Assembly: GCA_963556195.1 (NCBI GenBank)
Contig: OY744528.1
Location: 57,167,650 to 57,231,649 of the forward strand
From: Sepiola atlantica
Lineage: Eukaryota; Mollusca; Cephalopoda; Sepiida; Sepiolidae
Direction of reading: 5' to 3'
Length of the DNA: 64,000 nucleotides
Part shown: positions 23,739 to 36,096 of the stretch, in pieces
Numbering within the stretch: the stretch's first letter is position 1
Layout of the letters: each line of letters opens with the position of its first letter
Translations under genes and position numbers: made by a program
Notes under the pieces: model-generated
Databases searched by the model: none
What the model saw: only the letters and a program-made list of their open reading frames with translations
Told to the model about the DNA's origin: nothing

Positions 23739-25502
23739 ATGTCTGTAAAAAGACGTTCTGTTTTAACTCGCAGTAAGAGTTACAAAATATTTTGTGGTCC
23801 ACCTTGTCCTTTGGATAAAACAGAACCTCCAACTTTATGACAAGTTATCCAGTTTAGTTATTTCCTTGAAAAAACTTATCACTATTTTTCAAATAATTAC
23901 AAAGGAAATAATCAATATTTGGCAAGCATTGAACCCACGATTGCCTTTGTTAAAGGAATATTATATAAGGCAGAAGGTGAAAGTATTTTGCTTCAAGAGG
24001 GCCAAACAGATTAACAGGAAAACTCTTACTGCATCCAAAGTGAAAATAATTAAGGAATAGCTGAACAAATTATTTGATATTTCTTCATGTTTCTGCAAAC
24101 TGCCTGTCTTAAGATGTGATGACTTTGCTGTAAAGTGCAAAATTGCCAAACAAGGCATATTAGTCTGCACTTGTCCTCCTAACAAGAAGGTAATATTAAT
24201 TCTATGGTTGTTTTTTGTTTGCATTTTTTAATTTGAACTAATTCATGTTACAATTTTCAATATTTAAATTAATTGAAAAATATGAATTTACTTCTGATAA
24301 TCTTCCTTTTTCTAGTACATAATATTGTGATATTTTCCTTAATATTTGTCATGTATGCTAGATCTGTTATTAAACACATGCACATTTTGAAATTTCAGGT
24401 TCCCATTGAAGAGAGAGAATATTTAAAAGATCAGAGAGAGAAAGCAGGACCAAAGGTAGTTTCCAATTTGGACCTATTGGCAAAGATGCTGTCAAAAATA
24501 CAACAAAAATTCAGCTGAAGCAGATAGATTAGACAGGCGAATTGAAAGACGGCAACAAGATTCTTCACATGTTGCTTCCTCTACATCAGAAATCTTTTCA
24601 CAGACATCTTCCAGTGAAGAAACAACCGATGACAGTTTTGAGCCAGGGAGACAGTCTAAGGGACCTTACAATCTTTTAAAAGTCCCTAGAAATTCTATGG
24701 AACTGATTAGAGATGATATATCTTCTAACCTTGGGGCTTGCCTTGCTAATGCCTTTCTATTAGACTTACAACACATGGGTCTTCTTCATCCAACCATTAA
24801 TTTAAAAGATATTATTATAGATAAATCAGAAATAGATAGGGAGAAGGCCAGAATGAAAGTAACCAGCCATCAAAACCATGTCCAGGAATATGAACATCTT
24901 ATCTGCATTGGAGTTGATTGCAGAGTTAATAAGGACACTTTGTATTACAAGGAAGTTACAGGGGAAACGGTGAAAAAATGATTAAGAAAAGCAAGGGACC
25001 AGAGCGTCACTTAGCATTTATCAGAGAGATAGGAACTGCAAGTAAATATCTCGCCCATAGAGTGATACCCAACATTGGTGCAACTGGTGTTCTTCTAGCA
25101 GAGGATGTTGCTGCTGTTCTAGACGAGTGCAACAGTGTAAATACCGTTAAGGCAATTCTGGTGGACAATACCAGTACAAAGACTGGTTGTGAAACCGGGA
25201 TGGTTACAGCTTTGGGGAAAAAAACTTTAAAGGAAGTTACATACCATTGTCTGTTCACGTCATCAAAATGAACTGCCATTTAGAGCCATCTTTAAGTTAA
25301 TTAATGGAACTACAAAAAGTCCAACCACTTTCACTGGTCCTCTAGGGGAACTTTGTGGAACTAATTACCAGGATTTGCCACAGGTAGCATTTCATAGTAT
25401 TAGTGGTCCTCTAGATAATTTGTATCTTACTGCAGAAGTAATGAATGATTTAAGTGGTGACCAGCGACTACTTTGGAAATATGCTGTAAGCATTTCTAAA
25501 GG
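23739..25502 (+). pseudogene. Transposase-like gene remnant, unknown family, with one intron
   Basis: Plus strand. Exon 1 starts MSVKRRSVLTRSKSYKIFCG at 23739 and passes an in-frame TGA and a frameshift (near 23880). It ends CFCKLPVLRCDDFAVKCK...CPPNKK at 24189, with several Cys residues that suggest zinc binding. A 209-bp intron (GTAATA at 24190 to TTTCAG at 24398) fits the reading: exon 2 resumes VPIEEREYLKDQREKAGPK. Later blocks are LICIGVDCRVNKDTLYYKEV, HRVIPNIGATGVLLAEDVAA, ILVDNTSTKTGCETGMVTAL, then after a one-base frameshift near 25243 CSRHQNELPFRAIFKLINGT and QRLLWKYAVSISKG at 25500. I recall uncharacterised, multicopy predicted proteins of this kind in hydra, arthropods and molluscs, which behave like mobile-element genes. 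The Asp-rich VDNT and IGVD strands would suit an RNase H-like fold, but that is inference. The C-terminal part is absent. Confidence 0.6.
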
Positions 25503-25818
25503 GATAGTGTTTAGCCTTTTTTGTAATTTTGTACAATTTTTACAGTTCTTGTTTATTGAATACAGTTAAAAAATGACATATTTTACTAGTGGTAATTTAT
25601 ACTTAGAATTCTGGTTTGAATATATTTTCCATTCATTGTATCTAACAAAAAATATCAATTTTATCTGGAATTATTAGTGAAATAGTAAAATTTTGAAGTC
25701 AGTTTGTCAGCAAAATCCTCCGGAAATTAAGTATTTCTGGACATTTTTGTACCCGATCTTTAAAACTAAATGCTCAGTTAAGTTTTAAAGTTAGGAATCT
25801 AATTTTTGGTATCAGTTC

Positions 25819-27430
25819 TCATTACACCAAACCCCAGCTTTCGCCACCACAGCAGCGTTGATTTTCTAAAAACAGTGACAAATCAACCTGCCCTACATCA
25901 CATGTTCGGGACATCATAAAAAACCATGAAACCTCCAAAGCATGTGGGCCTGATCTTATACCAGTAATAGTAATAAAGAAATGATCTGCTGAACTGGCCC
26001 CTGTCCTCTCCAAACTCAACAACAAATGCCTAGCTGAATCTTGCTTCTCTCATTGCTGAAAAATTGCCTCTTTCTAGAGATAGAACTGACCCTCAAAATT
26101 ATCGCCCCATCATGCTACTCCCGCTCTTCGCTAAAATCTTTGAATCCTTAATAAATCTAGTGATAGTCCCGCACCTCGTTAATGCAAAACTTCTTTCTGA
26201 CCATCAGTATGGATTTAAACAAGCACGGTCTACTGCGGATATCCTGACGGTCATCTCTGAATGCATATACCATACACTGGACAAGGCAGGTGAAGCTGGG
26301 GCAGTAGCGCTTGATATATCCAAAGCTTTTATCAAGGACCGGCATAAAGATCTTCTCATAAAAATCATATAATATTGGATGAATATTTAATATAATTAGA
26401 TTCTTCCTAACCAAAAGAAAGATCCAGGTTTTCCCCGATGGTCGTTCATCCAAACAACATGGCATAAATGCAGGGATCGATCCTTGGACCTTTATTGTTC
26501 CTGATTTTTATAAACGACCTCCTTGATGACATTGTTTCTGAGATGGGTATATTTGCTAATGACACCATGCTCTACTCTTGTCATGTGGAGAAAATGAATA
26601 CACACATATCCGAGGCAATGGCTGAATCCTTAGAAAGTGACTTCTAGTCTGTAGTGGAATGGGGTCATAAATGGATGGTAACATTTAATGCTGCTAAGAC
26701 AAAGCTCTTTTCCTTTAACAACTACAAGAAACCTCTTCAACCACTTATTGCCATGGCAAATAACACCCTACCTGAGAGTCCAACGTTCAAACTCCTCAGC
26801 TTAACATTCACAGGTAACATGAATTGGAACAAACACATTGAAGACATTGCCAAGGCTGCTGCAAAGAAAGTGGCCTCTACCGTACGAGAAAACTTCCTAC
26901 ACTTGACAGTATCCTCTATCTCTACAAAGCCACCATCTGCCTATGCATGGAGTATTGTTGTCACATCTGGGTTGGTGCAACATCCACTAGTCTCTCCCTG
27001 CAACTACTTAGACAAGATCCCAAAAAGAGTCTCTAATCTCCAGCCCCTGTCACATCGATGCAGTGTTGCATCCTTTTGATTGTTTTACAAGTACTTCAAT
27101 GGAATGTGCTCCGATGGACTGTCTGCTCTGGTGTCCCCTCGACATAAATACACTCGACCAACCCGACAATCAGTTAAATCCCATCCATTCACTATGGGGG
27201 TCCCTAGATGCTGGAGAGCCTTCTATTCCAATCGCTTATTTTCTTCAGCTGCCGACCTTTGGAACTCCCTCCCTGTTTCATCGACTGTACCGACATGCAA
27301 ACATGTAAAGCTAATGTAAACAAGCATCTCGCTGCACAGTTCCCAATTCAAGATGACCCCCAAAACTTTCACTCTAATTTTTAGTAGCCCCTTACATCTA
27401 CTGTAGCAACTTGCCTTGTCTGTTAAAAAA
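25819..27430 (+). mobile_element. LINE 3' half: reverse transcriptase to 3' end
   Basis: Continues the LINE from 22122. In order it reads VRDIIKNHETSKACGPDLIP, DPQNYRPIMLLPLFAKIFES (RT block 1), KLLSDHQYGFKQARSTADIL (block 2a), VALDISKAF (catalytic Asp region), GSIPGPLLFLIFINDL, then FANDTMLYSC, where the usual YADD or FADD is changed to FAND. C-terminal blocks are WGHKWMVTFNAAKTKLFSFN and TMGVPRCWRAFYSN. Several frameshifts and stops occur. A short A-run at about 27425 probably marks its 3' end. RT needs both aspartates, so the copy is inactive. Confidence 0.85.
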
Positions 27431-27439
27431 AAATCTCAC

Positions 27440-28985
27440 CGCCACACCTCTGACCAGCTCATTATTTACCTCTCTACATTCTTCCATTTCGTCCAAGTTG
27501 CTGACCAAGACTGACCATTTTACAATAACGCGCTTCTTCTGTGCCCGCCCGCACTTCATTTTGGATATGATGGCGTCTTTCTTTCCCTTTGGCATTGTTG
27601 ATTTGGGGAAAGGAGGACGTAAACCAACTCCTTTTTTCTTTTAGCTACTGACCCTAATATAGATTTATACCTAAGCCTTTCTTCCGCCACTTGCAACTCC
27701 CCTTCAGCGCTCCATTTCCTCCCTGATCTTGTCTGATTTCCAGCTGCTACCACTTTCGGATCCATGGATTCAGCATACTACAGCCTTTCTCTTGTTCTTG
27801 ATACTTTAAATTCTTCTGTGAGGCTGCTGAAGGGAAGCTGCAACGCGTTGCTGTTACCATAGAGAGCCGCACAGCTTAAGCATTTTGGTATTCCGGCTCA
27901 TATTCTTAACCGATTACTGATTGTTCTCTCCAACCTTTCCATGGTGGTAATAGGGAAATTATCAGACGAGCAATGGCCACAATATCCGGGACAACAACGT
28001 GTGCTGAAAGAGTCATGCTTTAAAACGCCCTGGCAATCCCGATTCATCTATCTTGGTCAGTCACTCATCAAGGTCCTTAATAGTCTGCTGGATTGTGGCT
28101 GTATCCTTAAGGCTGCTGTTAAAAGTCTTGCTCAAGCTCTTAACAGGCTTTTCACTTAGCCCATGTCATATTCTCTTCAAACCCATTCAAAATCCATCTA
28201 CCTCCCATGACTAACATCCTGAATTGGGAGCTGTAAGCTCTTATGCTAAGGCTGACGTGCTCCTAAATTGGACAGTAGGCCACGGCATTCCACCTCAGCT
28301 GCTTTAACTAGCATGTTCATGTCAACGAGAAGAGGACAGCAGACAATGTACAACCAATAATGATACTTTTTTCCAGTCTCTGCTATTACGACGCTTTTGT
28401 TCCAGAGACTACTCTCTGCCGGAAATCTTCATAGTAGTTTGTTATTAGTTTGCGTACTGTTGAAGGTACGCAATGTCTCTTTAGGGTTTCTTCCACTAGT
28501 TAGTGCTTCTTTTCACCCGTAGGCATTGGCAAGGTCCAACCATAATACTGTCAGGTCTCCCTTGCTTTCCTTTGACTCCCTCAAGAGTTGTGTTAGGACA
28601 TATGTATGCTCCAGGCAGCCTGGCATACCGGCGACCCCATCTTTCTGGACTGATGTATCAATATAGCCATTCTTGAGAGTGAAATTAGAAAGGCACCTTG
28701 ATAATGACCCGAAAAAGATCTTGCTCTCGGTATTAAGCAAGAAAATAATACAGAATTGGTTCAGTATCTTTGATGATTCTTATTTCGGAATCTATACCCC
28801 TCCTGCAAATTTCTACTTCTTCACGATCCTGTCTCTCCTCCAGATGACTCTTAATATTTTTCCTACATAGTCTTTGGAAAACTCCTGTTTGTACACGATG
28901 TAAGGTACTCTGTTCGGACTGGGTGCTGAAACGGTCTTTGGAAATTTTAATATAGCTTCTTTTTTATGTAATTTTTAACTGTGTG
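27440..28985 (-). mobile_element. R2-like LINE fragment: RT and C-terminal region
   Basis: Minus strand, several frames. Near 28960-28830 it reads IPYIVYKQ-like text (PYIVYKQEFSKDYVGKILRV), then GGVWIPKEESSKILNQFCII and SKIFFGSLSRCLSNFTLKNG. Next are YIDTSVQKDGVAGMPGCLEH and GDLTVLWLDLANAYG (the last with the first catalytic Asp). RWILNGFEENMTW lies near 28190. MERLERTISNRLRI, CAALYGNSNALQLPFSSLTE and DPKVVAAGNQTRSGRKWSAE follow toward 27650. That order is the RT and post-RT region of R2/type-1-like elements often seen in animal genomes. The YMDD area is degraded and stops abound. It meets the plus-strand LINE tail head-on near 27430. Confidence 0.75.
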
Positions 28986-31900
28986 CTTTCGAGTTTTCAT
29001 TTTGCAACCAGCCTGCGGAAGAAGATGCTTCCAGAAATGCAAGAACGAGAATTCCCCAACAAAAGAAAGAGACAAGTGTTTCTTTTTAGTCTAATGTAAC
29101 GTGGTATCCTTAACGAAGATGTTGGCTCCGTGAAACATGAGTCATGTCTAACCAATTGATGAACCTTACAGACTTTCGCATGTGCCCACCTCCACAAAGA
29201 ATTGAGGGCCAACTAGTTAAAAATGGCCATGTATGGAATCCTTATGTTGTGATCAATGATTTTCAACAAATGTAATATGTGCTTATTTTCATGTTGACAT
29301 TTCGGCACCAATTCTCTTTCTCAATCATTTCTCTGAATGATATTATCGTGGATTTTTCATTGCGACAAAACATATTTGAGCTTTCTCTGCATGGGATTGG
29401 TGTCTTAAATGTTATTCCATTATATTATTGAGTTCTTCCATCCATTTTTCCAATAATAATGTTGCATATCTGCCCTTTGTGCACACAAACACACACGAAG
29501 TTGAGGAAGTGGGTAAGGGTTAGTGTTTAACTTTGCATCGTGAATAGGCATTTAAACACTAAAACACTACATGTTAATTCTCTATCTATCTCTCTCTCTC
29601 TCTCTCACACACACACATTATACACAACATTCTTCACATGCACACATCAGTACATATATACAGATATCTAACAATGCAGTGCCCCCTGCCTTCCCGTGGT
29701 CCATGTATTTTGCGTAAACATTTTATACGAAACCCGTTGCGAAAACACAAAACAAAAGAAACAATTTGTAACACAAAATAATCGAAATAATTACTACCGT
29801 TTTTCTGCCAACTGCGTGACTTTCTTTCGTGTCTGCTCTTAATTGCAGCTTACTGACCCCTCCTCCTCCTCCTCCTCCTCCCCCTCCTCCAGCTCAACAC
29901 TGTAATTAAGTCAACTGAGCCACTATTTCGGCTCAATTCTCAAATCAGTCGATGAGGACATTCTACTCTCAAAATGGGCCGTGTCTCAGTCTTATTTGAA
30001 AAACCGAATTATTTACTTCTTTTTGTTTTTTCGAAAACAGTTGTGAAATACGTTTATATCTACTTTTTCCATCATATTCCAAATGTACGACTCTGAACCA
30101 TTCGATAGGTGTAGGTAGGCGGTTGTCAACTCTGCTAAGGGTTGGGGTGGGGTGCTCTGTAACTGCAACACTACCATTGGCCGATAGTTATATTCCTTGA
30201 TTCGAACAGCAGCAATACCATTGCTAATACGCTGTCAAAGATCTTTAAACGCGATAGTCTTGAGCCATCCAAATGGGTGATTCTGCGGTTGTAAAGTTTG
30301 GCTTGTTTGGCATTTTTTGTGTGTCATTAATTCTCTCTAGAGAATTAATTAGCTGGACTTATTTGGGGCGTCATGCCGGAATTTGAACGCTTTGTAATAA
30401 AGAAGCGAACAAGCTTATTATATAAAAAATATAGAATTTATTTTTCACATTCTGATAAACATATAAAAACTCGAGAACTGGATAGCACGCGACTGTTATC
30501 ATGTGAGGAAAAATATACCAACTGCTGAATTCTCTCTCGCAGTGACAAAAACTATAGAGAAAAAAGGAGAGAAAGCGAGAATAGCCATTAAAAAGGAAGA
30601 GACAGTAAAAAAGAAAGAGAGAACAACAGTTACTCGTTGTATTGTATTAAGTTCGACAAGCTTTGCCGTTATCGGCCTTAAACCTTTAACCCGATACCCG
30701 TCAACCTTTTGTTTGTTGACACTTGAAAAATTCTGAGACGTCGAAGTTAACTGGCGCGCTGTTTCGATTTGACAACATAATTGTTTCGATTTACTTGCAT
30801 CCCCACGAGGCCAAGTCAGACACTTGGTTGGCCTTTAATGTGAGAAAATCCGGCCCTAACAAAAAGGACGCCCATCATTATACCATATATCATTGTTAAA
30901 TTTTATTATTATGTCCCTGTAATGAGTTAGTCAAAAGGATAGAATAGAATGAGTTTAAGAAGACTGAGTTTGCTTGAAGAAGCTTTATTCGACAAAGATC
31001 TACACAGGGATCTAGTCTCTACGAGAAAACAATGGCTGACTAAAAAAGAAAGAGTGATCAAGGGAAGTAATTCACTTCCGAAGCATAGAAGGGGATAGAA
31101 GAGTTCTCTTTTCATCACAGTCCCCTTAAAATGCTCGAAGAAAGTATATAGAGACGCATTTAACAGTTGAAAACATTTTCTTAATGATTTTCGGAGCATA
31201 TTATCCATGTTGTTAGTTCAAATGCGACTCTTCGGAATTATCTATCTAGTAAAGGAAAAACATCAATAATATTTTTCACTCTTTTGGTTAGCAACTCGCT
31301 GGGTAGAGTAGGTGGAGGGGGTCTGTAAGTGAACTGAAAACTTTATCCAATAAAATATACGATTCTTTGTAAAGAATGTATCATTTTTGGTATCATTTTT
31401 CTGAATATTTGATGAGAACCGGATAATTCTATGATCTTTGGTGATTAAACTATCCAACGCTTTGGTTTACAAAAAGTAGTTTCTTAGTCAGGGGCGAGGG
31501 CGTTTTCCTCGCATGTAAAACCAGTAAGAAATGACGAGCTTTGAAGTTATTCTGGCAAAGGAAAATTAAATTGTCGCCTGCCAAAGTTGGTAAGATGCTG
31601 AAATAAAGCATATAGAAGAAGACATACAAGACTGAGGTGAAAGGATGATATATGTATTAAACAAATACAGGAAATGTCTTGCAAAACTAATTGTATTTTG
31701 CGGCTTGAATAAAGACCAATGATGAAACTATGAAATATGTCTAACGCCGGTAATAGACGACTTTCTTGAATGTGTCAGATACAAATGAAGTGAAGGCCCT
31801 AGATGTTAACTGGTTGGCGATCACATGCAAAAGCAGGGAGCGACGTTTCTCATCATCTTCTCCCGCCAAACACAGGACGGGAAAAGGATTTTTGCATCCA

Positions 31901-32002
31901 GTCCGCCAACATTAAGTGCCTGTTGATTGGTCAAGGAGAATTGTCTTGATCAATCAAAAGGGGCTATTTGGGAATATCTAATTCATCGTCATAATGAACA
32001 AA
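28986..32002. other. No gene recognised; simple repeats
   Basis: AT-rich unassigned sequence. It contains a (CT)n/(CA)n tract near 29588-29618, a (CCT)n tract at about 29862-29890 and a purine-rich stretch near 30540-30630. A 93-codon minus frame at 30927-31208 has no motif I know. Confidence 0.5.
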
Positions 32003-32007
32003 GGAAG

Positions 32008-32323
32008 TGTATTCGTTTCGCAACTACGCAACTACGGCAGTTGATTAACACACACACGTCGGACGTCTAATCACACTGATGCAGTTGATACACACTCTCT
32101 TGATCTTCTGAACATACTCCTTTTATTGTCCAAGTGTTCATCATCAGCCAATCGGTGGTCAGAAAAACAGTCACGTGAGGCCTGACGTCATTGCTCAATA
32201 ATCGTACAAAAAACCACAGCCGCCATTAATCTAATTTCCGCCCTCCCCGTGATCATCCCGGCAGGTAAGACAACACGCACAAACACGTGGTCGCTTTCTT
32301 CCTTCATTCTGTTCGACTTTACA
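32008..32323 (-). repeat. 3' LTR of the young gypsy-like element
   Basis: 316 bp, identical to the other LTR except one base. It contains the end of the pol reading frame (stop at 32231-32233) and the sequence CACGTGAGGCCTGACGTCAT, with E-box-like and CRE-like (TGACGTCA) motifs that could bind host factors; that function is inference. Confidence 0.97.
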
Positions 32324-35320
32324 CTCCCCTCTGGTCTCAAGATCACACATGCGGCATTGCGGCCGCGGTCGTTTGTTACGGGCACTCCTACGGAGGGGGA
32401 TTAGCTGGACTTCTTCATCTTCATCAGAGCTCTCAGGAGGGGTAACAGATCTGTCGCCATTAACGTTGCCAGCAGTCCTTCCATCAAGCTGGGCTCCATC
32501 GTCATTGGGGCTTTCAGAAGTGGCGCTGGAACTATCGCCATCTCTGCTGAGGGTCTCAGCCATGTCATCACGGCAATGGGGCATAGGTCGGATCCACATT
32601 TCATCATTGGATGATTCATCACTTTCGCTGTTCGATATTAGGTTTGTATCAAGGGCGGGCCGGACATCCTTCACATGCCGTGGAGTACCATCAACCAGCA
32701 CAGCCTGCTCACTAATTATGCCGGTGATCCGTCCTCTTCTGAAACTGGTCATACATCGGTTACTGGGAGGCCTTACCCAAACGGTGTCCCCCAACTTGTA
32801 CCGTCCTTGCGTCCTCTTCTGATTAGGCAGGCAGGCGTCAATGCCCTTAACACGCACTCGATAGCAATGTATCGCATTAGCAGGTGCACTTTCAGCAGTC
32901 GCGTCATCCTTCGGTGTCGTATTGTACCTATATACTGCCTCTGCAATCGTTCATTGCTTCCTTGCTGCTATCCTCTTCACACTTCGGTGGCACCGCTCCG
33001 CTATACCGTTGCCACTCGGTACATATGCACACCTGTGTCTAAGCCGGATCCCCCACTCGTCTACGAAACGCCTGAATTCTCCGCCGCAAAAGGCTGTGTC
33101 GTTGTCAGTGAGAATCTCTTCAGGTGGACCCCGCTTGTAAAATATGGACTCTAATTGACGGATGACACTAGCCGAGTCCTGTCTTGTTAATAATCGCCAG
33201 ATCGCAAACCTCGTTGGTCCGCAATCGATCAGTGTGAGGAAGTGCTGACCACCATAATGGGTTATGTCCATGCCCAGTCGGCTCCAATTCTCGTCGACTT
33301 CCAGCCGACCTTTCTGCCATTTGGTGGGAGCAGGGTCGATTGACTGGCATATTTGGCATTCCTTGACCACTGCTTCTACTTTGCTTTTGAACACTGACGG
33401 GTTGGTTAAGCATACGAAATAATACGTCCGTCTCACTCCGGGGTGTCCACTGTCATGGTGTACCTTCTTGATTTTATCCGTCTCCTCAACAGAGGCAGCA
33501 CATAAAGACCCTGGTTCGGCTTCTTTCTTCATTGCGTCGAACCATCTCTGGGGCACACGGGTAAGTCTATCGGCAAGATTGCAGGTTGAAGTGACAAGCA
33601 CCGCATTCACCGATAGGTCGTACTCTTCCACCAACTTCCTTATTGTCTCCAACCTTCGTCTGATTAGCATTTCGGTAGCCGCCTTGGTGCGCACTCTCGC
33701 TTTGCCTGTTAGTGTGTCAAGTATCCAGTGGTATACGCACAGCGAATCTGTGTGTATGCATAATTCTTTGACTTTCCACTGGAGTGCCAAGTTAATTCCT
33801 TTTGTTACCGCATCCAACTCCGCCAGGTTGATGTGAGCAGCATCATCCATTCTTCGCAACCAGCAGGCGTCCTCAATCACGGACCCGTTCATCTCCAATA
33901 GCGCCCCGATCGCGAGGGAGCTCGCATCCACCCACACATTTAGCCTGTCTCCCTGGACGCACCAATCTCCTTTAGCGGGGTCCTCCTGCTCGACTCTTGT
34001 GATGGTCTCCTTCACCATGCGCCGCAACAAATTGTCCACCGTTTCGTCATCCCAACCTTTGGTAACTGCACTCGCCCTCCTCTTCATGATGGCTGTCGCG
34101 GCCCGAGTCCATCCACCTACTGGTAGGTGTCCCACCAGTTTTCCACACAGGGAAAATATAGCCCACCTCGTAAGGACATGGGGCACTTCAGGAAATGCAG
34201 TTCCGCGCCCCCACTTCAAGGCCCCTCGCTCCTGTTGAACGCTCAACCCTAAGACACGAGCACCATCCTCCAAGCGTTCTGGATCCTTACACATCAGTCC
34301 AAGTTCGGCTAGCTTGGCCCTCACACGTGATGACGGCACAATGTCTTCATCCACGTATATGTCGTCAAGGTATGCTGATGTCCCTTCTTTTAAGGTCTTA
34401 TCCTGTGACAATGCAGCATTGACAATCGTCTTCATTATTTGGGGCGCAACGTTCAGCCCAAAGCCTAGTCTTGTGAGGCAATACCTCCTACCGGCAAACA
34501 CTACCGTCTGAAACGGCCACATTGTCTCGTTAACTCGGACCTGCAGATATGCCCTTCTCAGATCCAACAGGGACACATTAGAACCCAGCTGGCGCCACTC
34601 TCGTAGTTTGCTAGCACACACGTCAGCATCAGCTGTAAACACATCGACATGTGAGTTCAGTTCTCGGTAGTCCATTACCGGCCTGACTTTGGCTTTGTTG
34701 TGCTGAGCGACCGCCATTAATGGGATCAGACCCTTAGGAGGTCCAAGTTTTTTGTATGGGTAGGGAATCAGCCAGCCATCCTCGATCCATTTGCGAAGTT
34801 CCTCTTCGTATGCGGGCCTCATGTGGTCGGGCACATGGTATTCAGTTATTCCATTCTGCAGTTTGGCTGGTTCACTGTTTTTCGACCACTTCCATGAGGC
34901 AGTCCAAACCCTCTTTTGCTCGTCAAATTCGACGCTGAAGTCTGGTTGGTCGATCCTTAGCGCAGCACACACTGGGGCTTTCTCCTGAAAATGTACCGCC
35001 CCTGTCACCGTTATATGGACACCACCAAGGGCTCTGATGGCATCATATCCTAGGAGCAGGTCAAAACTCAGGGGTTTTTCGAGCACTACCAGCGCCTCTA
35101 GGTTAGCGGAGCTTCCATTTTTCGTCCGTATAGTTACATTGCCCACGCCGCAACATGTGCGCGTCTCTCCACTGATGGTAGTCACTCTGACGTTCTTCTT
35201 TCTCCAAATGTGGCAGATATCTGCACATACGATAGTGCGGGAGCACCCGGAATCGAGGAGTGCTGAGCACAGTGTTTCGTTGATATATATCGGGATGATC
35301 GGCAGCGTCTCATTTAATTT
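32231..35320 (-). CDS. Pol polyprotein: protease, RT, RNase H, integrase (one internal stop)
   Basis: The frame is open from about 35320, one base back relative to Gag, so -1 frameshifting is expected. Protease: ALLDSGCSRTIV at about 35255-35220. Counting from the Met at 35185, RT has MDYRELN (171-177), LLDLRRAYL with Asp208, and YLDD (272-275). RNase H has VWVDASS (Asp420), Glu456 and Asp480. The integrase zinc site is HHDSGH (576-581) with C610QIC613, and the catalytic triad is Asp640, Asp694 and Glu730, a D,D(35)E spacing. A TGA stop at 32951-32953 follows IAARKQ. The same frame then stays open for 239 more codons, with KGID, a Ser/Asp/Glu-rich tail and a Cys-rich end (CRMCDLETRGECK). A related copy has sense codons at the matching place, so the stop looks like a recent lesion. 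The product would copy element RNA into DNA and integrate it. No start codon is expected upstream of the frameshift. Confidence 0.9.
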
Positions 35321-36096
35321 CTGCGCGGGGAAGAGGTCGACGCTGACACCTTGTCCCCGGTTCCGTTTCCCGGACAGTCTTGAGCTATATGGCCAGCTTC
35401 CCTACACCGGTAGCAGCGAACAGCCATTGCTTGTTGCCGGCAGTTCCTTGCGATGTGGCCCTGTCCATTGCATCTGTAGCATACGATTCCACCACGTGGA
35501 CCGGGTCCTTGATACGGTTTCTTATCATTCGGTGTGGACTGAGCAGCAGCACTTACTGGTTCCCTCATTTCGGAGTAATTCTTCATTACAGTCCTGGCCC
35601 GATCTACTAGGTCATTAAGGAGCAGCGAATCTGCACTTGAGCTAGCTCGTAGTAGTTGCTTCGCTCCTGTCGGGAGTCCCGCTAGGAATTTGCATGCTAA
35701 GGCCCGCTCAGGCAGTCCACCAAACAACACTGTCAACTTCGTCAGCTCTGCCAAGTACACGTCGACTGTTTCGCACGGACGTAAGGTCCTTGCCTCAAGT
35801 TGCTCCCAAGCAGTGGTGGGGTCAATCGCAAACGCCTTGAACAGTGCCACCTTGATTTTCTCGTAGTCCTGTTTGCCCTCATGGCTGAGCTGTTGATACA
35901 CCGCAAAGGCGCCGCCGGACAAGCGCAGAGGAACAACATGTTCGAGGTTTTTTACGCCAGACAAAAGGCAATGTAATTCCACCTTTTCCACCCAGTCAAT
36001 TACCGGGTTCGATCCATCAAACTCTGGTATTAATTTGAGGTCAATTTTTTCCCCCATTTCGCCGAAATAGCTTGTATTCGTTTCGCAACTACGCAA
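35314..36096 (-). CDS. Gag protein with two zinc knuckles
   Basis: 260 codons. The core has a capsid-like helical region (EFDGSNPVIDWVEKVELHCL, then RLSGGAFAVYQQLSHEGKQD, then TAWEQLEARTLRPCETVDVY). Two CCHC knuckles follow: CYRCNGQGHIARNC at 206-219 and CYRCREAGHIAQDC at 228-241. Gag packages element RNA into particles. The first eight codons lie inside the 5' LTR; the Met at residue 14 (36057) is the more likely start, just after the LTR. The stop at 35314-35316 overlaps the pol frame. The gene is intact as far as I can read it. Confidence 0.92.
   Translation of the reverse strand: MRSCETNTSYFGEMGEKIDLKLIPEFDGSNPVIDWVEKVELHCLLSGVKNLEHVVPLRLSGGAFAVYQQLSHEGKQDYEKIKVALFKAFAIDPTTAWEQLEARTLRPCETVDVYLAELTKLTVLFGGLPERALACKFLAGLPTGAKQLLRASSSADSLLLNDLVDRARTVMKNYSEMREPVSAAAQSTPNDKKPYQGPGPRGGIVCYRCNGQGHIARNCRQQAMAVRCYRCREAGHIAQDCPGNGTGDKVSASTSSPRRN

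Larger units (their letters stand above)
22123..25818. mobile_element. 3.7-kb insertion in the LINE, carrying a transposase-like gene
   Basis: LINE coding sequence stops at about 22122 (TCATCACC) and resumes after 25818 (TCATTACACC). The flanks share TCAT...ACC, which may be an imperfect target duplication of about 8 bp. The insert holds AT-rich sequence (22160-23100), a foldback element (23170-23510), a spliced gene-like pseudogene (23739-25500) and AT-rich sequence to its right end. I found no clear terminal inverted repeats: the left end starts CTATCACTAGGGCAGGTCGA and the right end is TTTTTGGTATCAGTTC. The transposon class is therefore open. Confidence 0.6.

Noticed and set aside
32349..32822. 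157-codon plus frame over the gypsy element
   Set aside because: Antisense shadow of the Pol C-terminal tail.
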